In this document: positions 27,947-36,361 of the stretch, piece by piece
Position numbering within the stretch: position 1 is the first letter of the stretch
Layout of the letters: every line of letters begins with the position of its first letter
NCBI RefSeq assembly: GCF_036178845.1
Contig: NZ_CP108070.1
Span: forward strand, 3,286,001-3,350,000
Length of the DNA: 64,000 nt
Origin: Streptomyces sp. NBC_00271
GTDB taxonomy: Bacteria; Actinomycetota; Actinomycetes; Streptomycetales; Streptomycetaceae
Direction: 5' to 3'
Made by a program: the position numbers and the translations under genes
Notes under the pieces: generated by a model
Databases searched by the model: none
Told to the model about the DNA's origin: nothing
The model's input: only the letters and a program-made list of their open reading frames with translations

Positions 27947-28203
27947 GTGGCCGGGGCTCCTGGTTCGGCGTCGGACGGGCACGGAGAACGTACAGAGGGA
28001 AAGGCAGTGGGGGTGTACCGCACGTCGTGCTCCGCGTACTACGCCAAGGATGCCAGGCCGTACGGGTGTTCCGGGACCGCCATCGGAGCAAGCCTTGCGG
28101 CGCTGCGCCCAACTCGACGACAGCTGTCACCCACAAGAGTGACAAGTCGCGTGTCTTCGCGACGGGTTGTCCTTCGCTGGATGCCCGTCGGAGTGTCCGC
28201 CCC
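27947..28203. other. Intergenic stretch between GT4 and MraY-like genes
   Basis: No gene seen in 257 bp. It contains the dyad TGTCAC-N8-GTGACA at 28125-28144, whose left part belongs to a 17-nt motif repeated upstream of recN. No remnant of SteA or SteB coding sequence was recognised in any frame. Confidence 0.6.
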
Positions 28204-28947
28204 TCACCCCAGCGGTCGCGCGACCGCCTCGCTGACCTTGTCCCCGTACACGGTCGCGGCCACCAGCGCCGCGGCATGGGCGAGGAGCCCGGCCCGTCCG
28301 TTGCCCGCGACGATCGCGCTGCCCAGCGCGGCGCCGAGCGCGTGGGCCCCGGTGTCGCCGATCATCGCGCGCTCGCCGAGATCGTCGGGGAACACGGCCG
28401 CCGCCGCACCCATCGCCGCGGCCGACAGCCGCCCGGCGGGTCCGCCCCGCAGCAGCCCCGGGGCCCCCAGCGCGAGCACCGCACCGGCGGCCCGCCCCGG
28501 CCGGACGTCCACGAGGTTGACGAAGTGCGCGCTCCCGGCGATCACGACCCCCGCGAGCAGCTTGTCCACGGGCCGCTCCTTGAGCAGGGCCCCCGCCACC
28601 AGCCCCGCGGCCGAGATACCCAAGAGCTTGACCGCCCCACTGGTCACCTCCCCGTCCTTCAGCGCCCCCAGATGCGCCCGGAACCCCCGGCGGGGGTCCC
28701 CCGCCCCGACCACGTCGTCGTACGCGCCGCACGCCCCGGCGGCCAGGACCGCGGCCCCGGCGCCCCGGTGGACGCGCGCGGCCGCGAGCGCCGCTCCGAG
28801 GGCGGTGGCGGGGCCGGCGTACAACTCGACGGTGCGCCCGGCGTAGTTCGTGCGCTGCCAGCGCTCCGGGCCGCCCGGGGTCTTGGTGCGCAGGCCTGCG
28901 AGGGTGGCGCGGGTGACGGCGACGGCGGTACCGAAGCTGGTGATCAT
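28204..28947 (-). CDS. MraY/WecA-like polyprenyl-phosphate sugar transferase family protein
   Basis: A 247-residue, Ala/Gly-rich multi-pass membrane protein. It shows weak but ordered similarity to the MraY/WecA superfamily: NYAGRTVELYAGPA near the N-terminus, AYDDVVGAGDPRRGFRAHL with the Asp-Asp pair, TSGAVKLLGI, and FVNLVDVRPGRA followed later by MIGDTGAHALGAALG. Length is shorter than MraY (about 350). GGAG precedes the ATG by seven bases. Position between GT4 and recN suggests a cell-wall lipid-carrier role; substrate is unknown. Confidence 0.72.
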   Translation of the reverse strand: MITSFGTAVAVTRATLAGLRTKTPGGPERWQRTNYAGRTVELYAGPATALGAALAAARVHRGAGAAVLAAGACGAYDDVVGAGDPRRGFRAHLGALKDGEVTSGAVKLLGISAAGLVAGALLKERPVDKLLAGVVIAGSAHFVNLVDVRPGRAAGAVLALGAPGLLRGGPAGRLSAAAMGAAAAVFPDDLGERAMIGDTGAHALGAALGSAIVAGNGRAGLLAHAAALVAATVYGDKVSEAVARPLG

Positions 28948-29057
28948 GCGACAACTCCAGGGGCCCGCGGAGCGGGCGGGTTCGGGGGGCCGCGGAGCGG
29001 CGAAGAGAAGACCGCGGAGCGACGCAAGAACCAGCCCCCGCCCGCGGACGCAAGGAA

Positions 29058-30788
29058 CTACCGGTCGCCCCGAGCCGTGGCCAACAATTCCTCCGCATGC
29101 GCCCGGGCCGTCTCCGAGTCCTCCTGCCCCGCCAGCATCCGGGACAGCTCCCGAATCCGTTCCTCCCCCTCGAGCACCTTCACCCCGGAGCGCGTCACAG
29201 ACCCGTCGTTGGTCTTCTCGACCAGCAGCTGCCGGTCGGCGAACGCGGCGACCTGCGGCAGATGAGTCACCACGACGACCTGGGCGCTCTTGGCGAGCTT
29301 GGCCAACCGCCGCCCGATCTCGACCGCGGCCTTGCCGCCCACACCGGCGTCGACCTCGTCGAAGAGATACGTCGGCACAGGGTCGGTCCCCGCGAAGACG
29401 ACCTCCACCGCGAGCATCACGCGTGAGAGCTCACCACCGGAGGCCCCCTTGGCGATGGGCCGCGGCGGCGCTCCGGGATGCGGGGCGAGCAGCAGCTCGA
29501 CCTCGTCCACACCCGCGGGCCCGTACGCGACGGTGCGCCCGCCGAGCTCCACGCCCTCGGGGTCGTCGGTCTGCCGGATCTCGAACGACACGCGCGCGTG
29601 CGGCATGGCGAGCGAGGCCAGCTCGGCGGTCACGGCGGCGGCGAACCGTTCGGCGGCCTCGGTGCGGGCGTCCGTCAGCGCCTGGGCAAGCCCGCCCAGT
29701 TCGGCCCGCAGCGCGTCCCGCTCGCCGGTCAGCTCGTCGATCCGCTCGTCGTCGCCGTCGAGTTCGAGGAGCCGCGCGGCGCTCTGCTCGGCCCACGCGA
29801 GTACGGCGTCGATGTCCTCGCCGTACTTCCGGGTCAGCTGGCTGAGCGCGGCGCGGCGCTCCTCGACGGCCGCGAGCCGCAAGGGATCGGCGTCGAGGTC
29901 GTCGGCGTACCCGGCCAGCTCCCCCGCCACGTCGCGCAGCAGGATGTTGATCTCCCCGATCCGCCCGGACAGCCCGGCGAGCGCGGCGTCGTGCGACCGT
30001 ACGGCCTCCAGGGCCCGGTGCGCGCCCGCGACGAGCGTCGCCGCGTCGATGCCCTCGGGGTCCTCGGGATTGCCCGCGAGCGCGGCGTGGGCGGACGTGG
30101 CGGCGGACGCGAGCGCCTCCGCGTGCCCGAGCCGCTCCGCCTCAGCCGACAGCTCCACGTCCTCGCCCGCGCGCGGCTCGACCGCCGCGATCTCCTCGAG
30201 TCCGAAGCGCAGCAGGTCGGCTTCCTGGGCCCGCTCACGCGCGCGTGTGGTGATCTCGTCCAGCTCGGCCGAGATGGCCCGCAGTCGCCGGTAGGCCCCC
30301 ACGTACTTGGCGAGCGGCACGGCGACCGCGTCCCCGGCGTACCGGTCGAGCGCCTGCCGCTGCCGGGACAGTTTGAGCAGCCCCTGCTGGTCGGTCTGCC
30401 CGTGCACGGCCACCAGCTCGTCGGCCAGCTCGGCGAGCACGCCCACCGGGACGGAACGGCCGCCCAGGTGCGCCCGTGAGCGCCCCTCGGCCGAAACGGT
30501 ACGGCTGATCAGCAGCGCGCCGTCGTCGAGCTCGGCGCCCGCCTCCTCGGCCCGTACGATCGCCGTACCGCCCGTGGGTACGGTGATCCGCCCCTCCACG
30601 ACGGCGTTCTTGGCGCCGATCCGTACGAGGGCGGGGTCCGCGCGCCCGCCGAGCAGCAGCCCGAGGCTGGTGACCACCATCGTCTTGCCCGCGCCGGTCT
30701 CACCCGTCACGGCGGTGAAGCCTGGCGACAGCTCGACGACCGCGTCGTCGATGACTCCGAGCGACCGTATCCGCATCTCCTCCAACAC
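29058..30788 (-). CDS. recN: DNA repair protein RecN
   Basis: RecN is an SMC-like ATPase acting at double-strand breaks. The 576-residue protein has the Walker A GETGAGKT at 29-36, a long coiled-coil middle and the C-terminal ABC signature/Walker B region ending in YLFDEVDAGVGGKAAVEIG and VTHLPQVAAFAD. GTG at 30788 is used (AAGG six bases upstream), matching the family start LEEMRIRSLGVID. No clear LexA-type GAAC-N4-GTTC box was found; the upstream region has a hairpin and a motif shared with the GT4 gene. Confidence 0.96.
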   Translation of the reverse strand: MLEEMRIRSLGVIDDAVVELSPGFTAVTGETGAGKTMVVTSLGLLLGGRADPALVRIGAKNAVVEGRITVPTGGTAIVRAEEAGAELDDGALLISRTVSAEGRSRAHLGGRSVPVGVLAELADELVAVHGQTDQQGLLKLSRQRQALDRYAGDAVAVPLAKYVGAYRRLRAISAELDEITTRARERAQEADLLRFGLEEIAAVEPRAGEDVELSAEAERLGHAEALASAATSAHAALAGNPEDPEGIDAATLVAGAHRALEAVRSHDAALAGLSGRIGEINILLRDVAGELAGYADDLDADPLRLAAVEERRAALSQLTRKYGEDIDAVLAWAEQSAARLLELDGDDERIDELTGERDALRAELGGLAQALTDARTEAAERFAAAVTAELASLAMPHARVSFEIRQTDDPEGVELGGRTVAYGPAGVDEVELLLAPHPGAPPRPIAKGASGGELSRVMLAVEVVFAGTDPVPTYLFDEVDAGVGGKAAVEIGRRLAKLAKSAQVVVVTHLPQVAAFADRQLLVEKTNDGSVTRSGVKVLEGEERIRELSRMLAGQEDSETARAHAEELLATARGDR

Positions 30789-30855
30789 GGACACGACCTT
30801 ACGAGGTCCAGCCACGGATGTGCGACGGCCCCCGCCCCGCAGCCGCGAACCCGCA

Positions 30856-30889
30856 GGTGACAAGCACCTACAAACGGTGCCTTGTCACC
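30856..30889. promoter_or_regulatory. Dyad between nadK and recN
   Basis: Inverted repeat with arms GGTGACAAG and CTTGTCACC, extended by CACC/GGTG around a 7-nt loop with one bulged base. It lies after the nadK stop and 68-101 bp before the recN start, so it may terminate nadK or act as a recN operator. Confidence 0.55.
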
Positions 30890-30914
30890 CACGGGAGTGG
30901 ACCTGGCGGGTGCG

Positions 30915-31820
30915 TCAGTGCGGCGCCCCGCGCCAGCCGGAGACCGGCAGCGCGAACTTGGCCACCAGCCGGTCGGTGAACGAGGCGTGGTGCAGTCGAG
31001 CCAGCCGCACCGGCACGGCCCCCCGCCGTACCTCGACCCGGGCCCCCGGCGGCAGCTCCACCGTCCGCCGCCCGTCGCACCACAGCACCCCCGGCGGAAT
31101 GTGCGGCAGCACCTCCACCGCGAGCACCGAGTTCGGCGAGGTCACCATCGGCTTGGCGAACAGCGCGTGCGCGCTGATCGGCACCATGAGCAGCGCCTCG
31201 ACCTCGGGCCAGACGACGGGTCCGCCGGCGGAGAAGGCGTACGCCGTGGACCCGGTCGGGGTCGCGCAGACGATGCCGTCGCAGCCGAAGCCGGTGACCG
31301 GCCGCCCGTCGATCTCCAGGATGACCTCGAGGAGCTTCTCGGCGGAGACCTTCTGCACGGCGGCCTCGTTGAGCGCCCAGTCGGTGTGCACGATGTCGCC
31401 GTTCTGGTGGACGACGACGTCGACGGTCATGCGTTCCTCGACCTCGTACGCCTTGGTCACCACCCGGTCGACGACCTTGTCGAGGTCGTCACGCTCGGCC
31501 TCCGCGAGGAAGCCGACGCTGCCGAGGTTGACGCCGAGCATCGGCACGCCGGAGGCGCGGGCGAACTCGGCGCCGCGCAGCAGGGTGCCGTCGCCGCCGA
31601 GCACGATCAGCAGTTCGCATCCGTCGAGGCACTGCGGAGTGGCTTCCTTCACCAGCTCCACCTCGGGCGGCAGCGGCAGATCGGCCGCCTCCGCCTCCAG
31701 CACACGCACCCCGATCCCGGAGCGCAGCAGCCCCTGCACCACGAGTTCGGCGCTGCGGATCGCGGCCGGCCGCCCGGTGTGGGCGAGCAGGAAAACAGTA
31801 CGAGCTCGGGTCTCTGTCAA
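30915..31820 (-). CDS. nadK: NAD kinase
   Basis: NadK phosphorylates NAD to NADP with ATP or polyphosphate. The 301-residue protein has the catalytic GGDGT motif at 75-79, the NAD-binding VCATPTGSTAYAFSAGGP loop and LEVILEIDGRPV. The start is a TTG at 31820, with GGAGGGG five bases upstream and a TTGA overlap with the tlyA stop, so it is coupled to tlyA. The tlyA-nadK-recN order is conserved in actinobacteria. Confidence 0.96.
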   Translation of the reverse strand: MTETRARTVFLLAHTGRPAAIRSAELVVQGLLRSGIGVRVLEAEAADLPLPPEVELVKEATPQCLDGCELLIVLGGDGTLLRGAEFARASGVPMLGVNLGSVGFLAEAERDDLDKVVDRVVTKAYEVEERMTVDVVVHQNGDIVHTDWALNEAAVQKVSAEKLLEVILEIDGRPVTGFGCDGIVCATPTGSTAYAFSAGGPVVWPEVEALLMVPISAHALFAKPMVTSPNSVLAVEVLPHIPPGVLWCDGRRTVELPPGARVEVRRGAVPVRLARLHHASFTDRLVAKFALPVSGWRGAPH

Positions 31821-32632
31821 CGCGGCCCCTCCGCCACTGCACGGTCAACGTCGGCCGGGTCGAGTTCGGGTGCCCCGGCACGCAGCCACAGAAAGTACTC
31901 GACATTGCCCGAGGGTCCGGGCAGCGGACTCGCGGTCACGCCCTTCACCCCGAGCCCCAGCTCCGCGGCCCGCCGGGCCACGCCGCGCACCGCCTCGGCG
32001 CGCAGTTCCGGACTGCGTACGACTCCACCACTCCCCAGTCGTTCCTTCCCCACCTCGAACTGCGGCTTGACCATCATCACCAGATCGGCGTCGGGCGCCG
32101 CGCACCGCACGAGGGCGGGCAGCACCAGGCCGAGCGGGATGAAGGACAGATCCCCGACAACAAGATCCACGGGCTCCCCATCGATCGCCTCCAACGTCAA
32201 CTCGCGTACGTTCGTACGGTCCTTGACGGTGACGCGTTCATCGCTCTGCAGAGACCAGGCGAGTTGACCGTAGCCGACGTCGACGGCGACGACGTGGGAG
32301 GCGCCCGCGCGCAGCAGTACGTCGGTGAAGCCTCCGGTGGACGCTCCGGCGTCCAGCGCCCGCCGCCCCTCGACCTTCAGTCCCTGGGGTACGAAGGCCG
32401 CCAGGGCGCCCGCGAGCTTGTGCCCGCCGCGCGAGACGTAGTCGGGGTCGCTGTCGTCCTGGGTGACCACGATCGCGGCCGCGGTCTCCACCTGGGTGGC
32501 GGGTTTGGTCGCGAGGGTCTTGCCGACGCTCACCCGGCCGGCGGCGATCAGCTGGCTGGCGTGCTCGCGCGAGCGGGCGAGCTTCCGGCGGACCAGCTCG
32601 GCGTCGAGGCGGCGGCGTGCCACTCCTGCCAC
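31817..32632 (-). CDS. tlyA: TlyA family rRNA 2'-O-methyltransferase
   Basis: A 271-residue protein with an N-terminal S4 RNA-binding domain (RRRLDAELVRRKLARSREHA) and an FtsJ-type SAM methyltransferase domain (ALDAGASTGGFTDVLL, then VDVGYGQL). In mycobacteria TlyA methylates 16S C1409 and 23S C1920 and confers capreomycin sensitivity. The GTG at 32632 has AGGAG 11 nt upstream and begins eight bases after the stop of the small upstream gene; the longer frame is not family-like. Confidence 0.94.
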   Translation of the reverse strand: MAGVARRRLDAELVRRKLARSREHASQLIAAGRVSVGKTLATKPATQVETAAAIVVTQDDSDPDYVSRGGHKLAGALAAFVPQGLKVEGRRALDAGASTGGFTDVLLRAGASHVVAVDVGYGQLAWSLQSDERVTVKDRTNVRELTLEAIDGEPVDLVVGDLSFIPLGLVLPALVRCAAPDADLVMMVKPQFEVGKERLGSGGVVRSPELRAEAVRGVARRAAELGLGVKGVTASPLPGPSGNVEYFLWLRAGAPELDPADVDRAVAEGPR

Positions 32633-32639
32633 GTTGGGT

Positions 32640-32951
32640 TCAGCTCCTGCGGTCGTACGGCGTAGGGGGCGCCGGAGGTCCCGGGCGGGCGTCGAGCGCG
32701 GTGAGCGCGTCGCGCAGCCCCCGGTGTACATCCTCGTACACCTCGACATGTCCGTCCGTGGCGAGGTGGTCGGCGTCGCCCAGCCGGTCGAGCTGGGCGT
32801 CGACCTCGGCGTTCCCGGTGGGGGTGCGGTCCACGTCCAGCGGGGCCGGGGCGGCGGGGTCGTACTCGAGTTCGGGTTCGACCTCGACCGGAACCTCCGG
32901 CTCCGGCATCGGGCCCTGCGGAGTCCCGACCTCCGGCACTGACTCGTTCAT
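32640..32951 (-). CDS. Small acidic protein of unknown function
   Basis: A 103-residue protein: an acidic, Pro/Glu/Val-rich N-terminal half (PEPEVPVEVEPELEYDP) and a short helical C-terminal part (NAEVDAQLDRLGDAD, then HVEVYEDVHRGLRDALTALD). No known domain. It lies directly before tlyA on the same strand with seven bases between, so it is the likely first gene of the tlyA-nadK-recN unit. The divergent SCP2 gene starts 42 bp away. Confidence 0.8.
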   Translation of the reverse strand: MNESVPEVGTPQGPMPEPEVPVEVEPELEYDPAAPAPLDVDRTPTGNAEVDAQLDRLGDADHLATDGHVEVYEDVHRGLRDALTALDARPGPPAPPTPYDRRS

Positions 32952-32993
32952 GCCCCGACGCTACCCCGAAGCGCTGCGGTACCGTCGACCGCG

Positions 32994-33341
32994 ATGGCCA
33001 CGATTGAGGAGTGCCGCAGCGCACTCGACAAGCTCTCGGACAACATGGCGGGCGCGGACGGGAACGTACGCGAGGCGGCGGCCCTGGACCGCTCGCTCAG
33101 CTGCCGTATCACCGACCTCGACGTCACCTTCGTCGGTCGCCTCAAGGGCGGCCGGATCGAGGTGCTCGACACCCTCCAGGGTCCACCCGTCGAGAAGGCC
33201 CAGATCAGACTCGCCATGTCCGGCGACGACCTGGTCGCCATGGTCGACGGGCAGCTGAACTTCGCCAAGGCCTGGGGCTCGGGCCGGGTGCGGCTGGAGG
33301 CGGCCCTGCTCGACCTGTTCCGCCTCAGGAAGCTTCTGTAG
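32994..33341 (+). CDS. SCP2 sterol-binding domain protein
   Basis: A 115-residue single-domain protein of the SCP2 fold, which forms a hydrophobic pocket for lipids. Recognisable are RSLSCRITDLDVTFVGRL and the C-terminal DGQLNFAKAWGSGRVRLEAALLDLFRL. It is divergent from the small acidic gene with only 42 bp between starts, so promoters must overlap. Its 3' end overlaps the iron ABC ATPase gene by 17 bp, convergently. Ligand is unknown. Confidence 0.9.
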   Translation: MATIEECRSALDKLSDNMAGADGNVREAAALDRSLSCRITDLDVTFVGRLKGGRIEVLDTLQGPPVEKAQIRLAMSGDDLVAMVDGQLNFAKAWGSGRVRLEAALLDLFRLRKLL

Positions 33342-34164
33342 CGGCTTCGGCGGCAGCGGCTCCGGCGGCCACCTTCACACGGGCCTTGCGTGCCGCCGGC
33401 ACCACCAGCGGCGTCCCGGTCTCCGGGTCGTCGATGACCTGGCAGCGCAGCCCGAAGACCTCCTCGACCAGTTCGGCCGTGACGATGTCGTTCGGCGCGC
33501 CCTCGGCGACGACCCGGCCCTCGCGCAGGGCGATGAGGTGGGTGGCGTAGCGGGCCGCGTGATTGAGGTCGTGCAGGACGGCGACCAGGGTGCGCCCCTG
33601 CTCCTCGTGGAGTTCGGCGCACAGATCGAGCACGTCGATCTGGTGCTGGATGTCGAGGTAGGTCGTCGGCTCGTCGAGCAGCAGCAGCGGGGTCTGCTGG
33701 GCGAGTGCCATCGCGATCCACACGCGCTGCCGCTGGCCGCCGGACAGTTCGTCGACATAGCGATCGGCCAGTTCGGCGACGCCGGTCGAGGCCATCGACT
33801 CCTGTACGACCCGCTCGTCCTGCGTCGACCACTGGCGCAGCAGGCCCTGGTGCGGGTAGCGGCCCCGGCCGACCAGATCGCCGACCGTGATCCCGTCCGG
33901 CGCGATCGACGACTGCGGCAGCAGCCCGAGCGTCCTGGCCACCTTCTTCGCGGGCATCGACTGGATGACCTGCCCGTCGAGCAGCACGCGTCCCTCGGAG
34001 GGCTTGAGCATCCGCGACAGGGCGCGCAGCAGCGTGGACTTGCCGCAGGCGTTCGGGCCGACGATCACGGTGAAGGAGTTGTCGGGAATCTCCACCGACA
34101 ACTTCTCCGCGATGACGCGCTGGTCGTAGCCGAGGGTGACGTTGTCGGCGGACAGGCGGTTCAC
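33325..34164 (-). CDS. Iron-siderophore ABC transporter ATP-binding protein (FecE type)
   Basis: A 279-residue ATPase that powers ferric-siderophore import. Walker A GPNACGKST is at 36-44, the signature LSGGQRQR and Walker B LLLLDEPTTYLD follow. GTG at 34164 has AAAGGAG closely upstream and matches the family start; an ATG at 34203 overlapping the permease stop (ATGA) is an alternative that adds 13 residues. An Ala-rich C-terminal tail follows the core. No periplasmic binding-protein gene is adjacent, so the substrate-binding lipoprotein must be elsewhere. Confidence 0.94.
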   Translation of the reverse strand: MNRLSADNVTLGYDQRVIAEKLSVEIPDNSFTVIVGPNACGKSTLLRALSRMLKPSEGRVLLDGQVIQSMPAKKVARTLGLLPQSSIAPDGITVGDLVGRGRYPHQGLLRQWSTQDERVVQESMASTGVAELADRYVDELSGGQRQRVWIAMALAQQTPLLLLDEPTTYLDIQHQIDVLDLCAELHEEQGRTLVAVLHDLNHAARYATHLIALREGRVVAEGAPNDIVTAELVEEVFGLRCQVIDDPETGTPLVVPAARKARVKVAAGAAAAEAATEAS

Positions 34165-34199
34165 AGTGCTCCTTTGAGTGTTCTTGTTCGCTGCGGCGC

Positions 34200-35243
34200 T
34201 CATATCCGGCCCGCCTTGCGCTCGGTGACCAGCAGCCACAGCAGATAGATCCCGCCCAGGACCCCCGTCACGACGCCGACGGGCAGCTGATCGGCGCCGA
34301 AGGCCCGCTGCGAGGCCCAGTCCGCGACGATCAGCAGGGTCGCGCCCATGCACATCGACGGCACCAGGTTCGGTCCCGGCGAGCGGGTCAGCCGCCGGGC
34401 GAGCTGCGGCGCGGTGAGCGCCACGAAGCCGACCGGGCCCGCGGCGGCGGTGGCGCCGGCGGTGAGCAGCACGGCGGCCAGCATCAGCAGCAGTCGTACG
34501 CGCTCGACGCGCACCCCGAGGGCGTACGACACGTCGTCGCCCATCTCCATCATGCGCAGCCCGCGCGCGTTGCCGAGGACGAGCGGGACGAGGACGCCGC
34601 ACAGGACGAGCAGCGGCCAGACCTGCGCCCAGTCACGGCCGTTGAGGGAGCCGGTCATCCAGACGACCGCGCGGGCCGCGTCGACGATGTCCGCCTTGGT
34701 CAGCAGATAGCCGTTGACCGCCGTGACGATCGCGGAGACTCCGATACCGACCAGGACCAGTCGGTATCCGTGGACGCCCCGCTTCCAGGCGAGCAGATAG
34801 ATGGCGAGCCCGGTCACCAGGCCGCCGACGAGTGCTCCCAGTGCGACCTGGTTCGCGCTGCCCGAGAACAGCACGATCATGATGAGCGCCCCGGCCGTCG
34901 ATCCCTGGCCGAGGCCGAGGACGTCCGGGCTGCCCAGCGGGTTGCGGGAGATGGACTGGAACAGTGCCCCGCCGAGCCCGAGCGAGGCCCCGACCAGCAG
35001 GCCGACGAGCACCCGCGGCAGCCGCAGGTCGTTGACGATGAACTCCTGGCCCGCGTTCCCGTTGCCGACGAGCGTCTTGAGGACGTCGACGGCCGGGATC
35101 GGGAAGTCGCCGGTGCCGATCAGCACCACGCTCGCGGCGAGCGCGGCCACCAGCAGCAGTACGACGACGGTGAACGCCCGGACGTCGAACCGGACGGAGA
35201 GACCGCCGCGCGTCCGCACGGCTCGGGTACGTGTGGTCGTCAC
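34200..35243 (-). CDS. FecCD family iron-siderophore permease, second subunit
   Basis: A 347-residue permease with about nine to ten transmembrane helices. Typical blocks are LRLPRVLVGLLVGASLGLGGALFQ (split in two helices), RNPLGSPDVLGLGQG and GPVGFVALTAPQLARRL near the ATPase-coupling loop. The GTG at 35243 overlaps the preceding permease stop by four bases (GTGA). The two permeases form a heterodimer channel with the ATPase at 33325-34164. Confidence 0.94.
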   Translation of the reverse strand: MTTTRTRAVRTRGGLSVRFDVRAFTVVVLLLVAALAASVVLIGTGDFPIPAVDVLKTLVGNGNAGQEFIVNDLRLPRVLVGLLVGASLGLGGALFQSISRNPLGSPDVLGLGQGSTAGALIMIVLFSGSANQVALGALVGGLVTGLAIYLLAWKRGVHGYRLVLVGIGVSAIVTAVNGYLLTKADIVDAARAVVWMTGSLNGRDWAQVWPLLVLCGVLVPLVLGNARGLRMMEMGDDVSYALGVRVERVRLLLMLAAVLLTAGATAAAGPVGFVALTAPQLARRLTRSPGPNLVPSMCMGATLLIVADWASQRAFGADQLPVGVVTGVLGGIYLLWLLVTERKAGRI

Positions 35244-36283
35244 AGCTGGGCCGTCCTCCGCCGTCGTACGAGATAGATGAAGACCGGCCCGCCGAGGACC
35301 GCGGTGACGATGCCGACCTGCAGCTCCGCGGGCCGGGCGACCATCCGCCCCACGACGTCGGCGCCGAGGAGCAGCACGGGCGACAGCACGGTCGCGTACG
35401 GCAGGATCCAGCGCAGGTCGGGCCCGGTGAAGGAGCGGACCACGTGCGGGACCATGAGCCCGACGAAGACGATCGGCCCGCAGGCCGCGGTCGCGGCGCC
35501 GCACAGCACGGTGGCCGCGGCCATGGACAGCGCCCGGGTGCGGTTCAGGTTGGCGCCGAGCGCGCGGGCGGTGTCGTCGCCCATGGCCATGGCGTTCAGG
35601 GGCCGGGCGAGCGCCAGCGCGACGACCGCGCCGACCACCAGGAAGGGCAGCACCTGCCGAATGGTCGAGTCGGTGGCCGAGGCCAGCGAACCCACCGTCC
35701 AGAAGCGCATCTTGCCGAGCGCCGCGTCGTCCATGATCATCACGGCTTGCAGATAGCCGTAGAGCGCGGCACTGATCGCCGTGCCGGCGAGCGCGAGCCG
35801 CACCGGGGTGGCGCCGCGGCTGCCGCCCAGGAACCAGACCAGCGCCCCGACCGAGGCCGCGCCGAAGAAGGCGAACCACACATAGCCGCTCAGGCTCGTG
35901 ACACCGAAGTAGGTGATGGCGGTGACGACCGCGGCCGACGCGCCCGCGTTGATGCCGAGCAGTCCGGGGTCGGCCAGCGGATTGCGGGTGAGCGCCTGCA
36001 GGACGGCACCCGACAGTCCGAGCGCGGCGCCGACGAGCAGCCCGAGGACGGTACGCGAGATCCGGTCGTCCACCACGACGTCGGAGTACGTCCCCGTACC
36101 GTGGAACAGGCCGTGCCAGACCTGGTCCAGCGGCAGCACTTTCGCACCGATCGCGATACTCGCCAACGCGACGAGCACCAGGAGGGCCAGGGACGCGAGG
36201 AGCCCAACGGCGCGTATCGCCTGACGGCTTGGGGGCGCGGGGGCGGTCTCCGCGCGCTGTTCGGGGGGACTGTCGACCAACAC
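35240..36283 (-). CDS. FecCD family iron-siderophore permease, first subunit
   Basis: A 347-residue multi-pass permease with family blocks RISRTVLGLLVGAALGLSGAVLQ, RNPLADPGLLGINAGAS and GPIVFVGLMVPHVVR. The GTG start at 36283 has no ribosome-binding site and lies only five bases from an iron-box-like sequence, which suggests a leaderless or nearly leaderless transcript repressed by the DmdR/IdeR iron regulator. It is the first gene of the three-gene importer. Confidence 0.94.
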   Translation of the reverse strand: MLVDSPPEQRAETAPAPPSRQAIRAVGLLASLALLVLVALASIAIGAKVLPLDQVWHGLFHGTGTYSDVVVDDRISRTVLGLLVGAALGLSGAVLQALTRNPLADPGLLGINAGASAAVVTAITYFGVTSLSGYVWFAFFGAASVGALVWFLGGSRGATPVRLALAGTAISAALYGYLQAVMIMDDAALGKMRFWTVGSLASATDSTIRQVLPFLVVGAVVALALARPLNAMAMGDDTARALGANLNRTRALSMAAATVLCGAATAACGPIVFVGLMVPHVVRSFTGPDLRWILPYATVLSPVLLLGADVVGRMVARPAELQVGIVTAVLGGPVFIYLVRRRRTAQL

Positions 36284-36287
36284 GTGG

Positions 36288-36306
36288 TTAGGTTAGCCTA
36301 CCCTCG
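36288..36306. promoter_or_regulatory. Iron box (DmdR1/IdeR-type operator)
   Basis: The 19 bp beginning TTAGGTTAGCCTACCCT match about 15 of 19 positions of the actinobacterial iron box TTAGGTTAGGCTCACCTAA (consensus from memory). It abuts the first permease gene, so iron would repress the importer. Confidence 0.75.
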
Positions 36307-36361
36307 CTCACGCTTCGATCCCGGGTGACTACGCCCCACCACCGACGAGCCCCCGGGGCTC

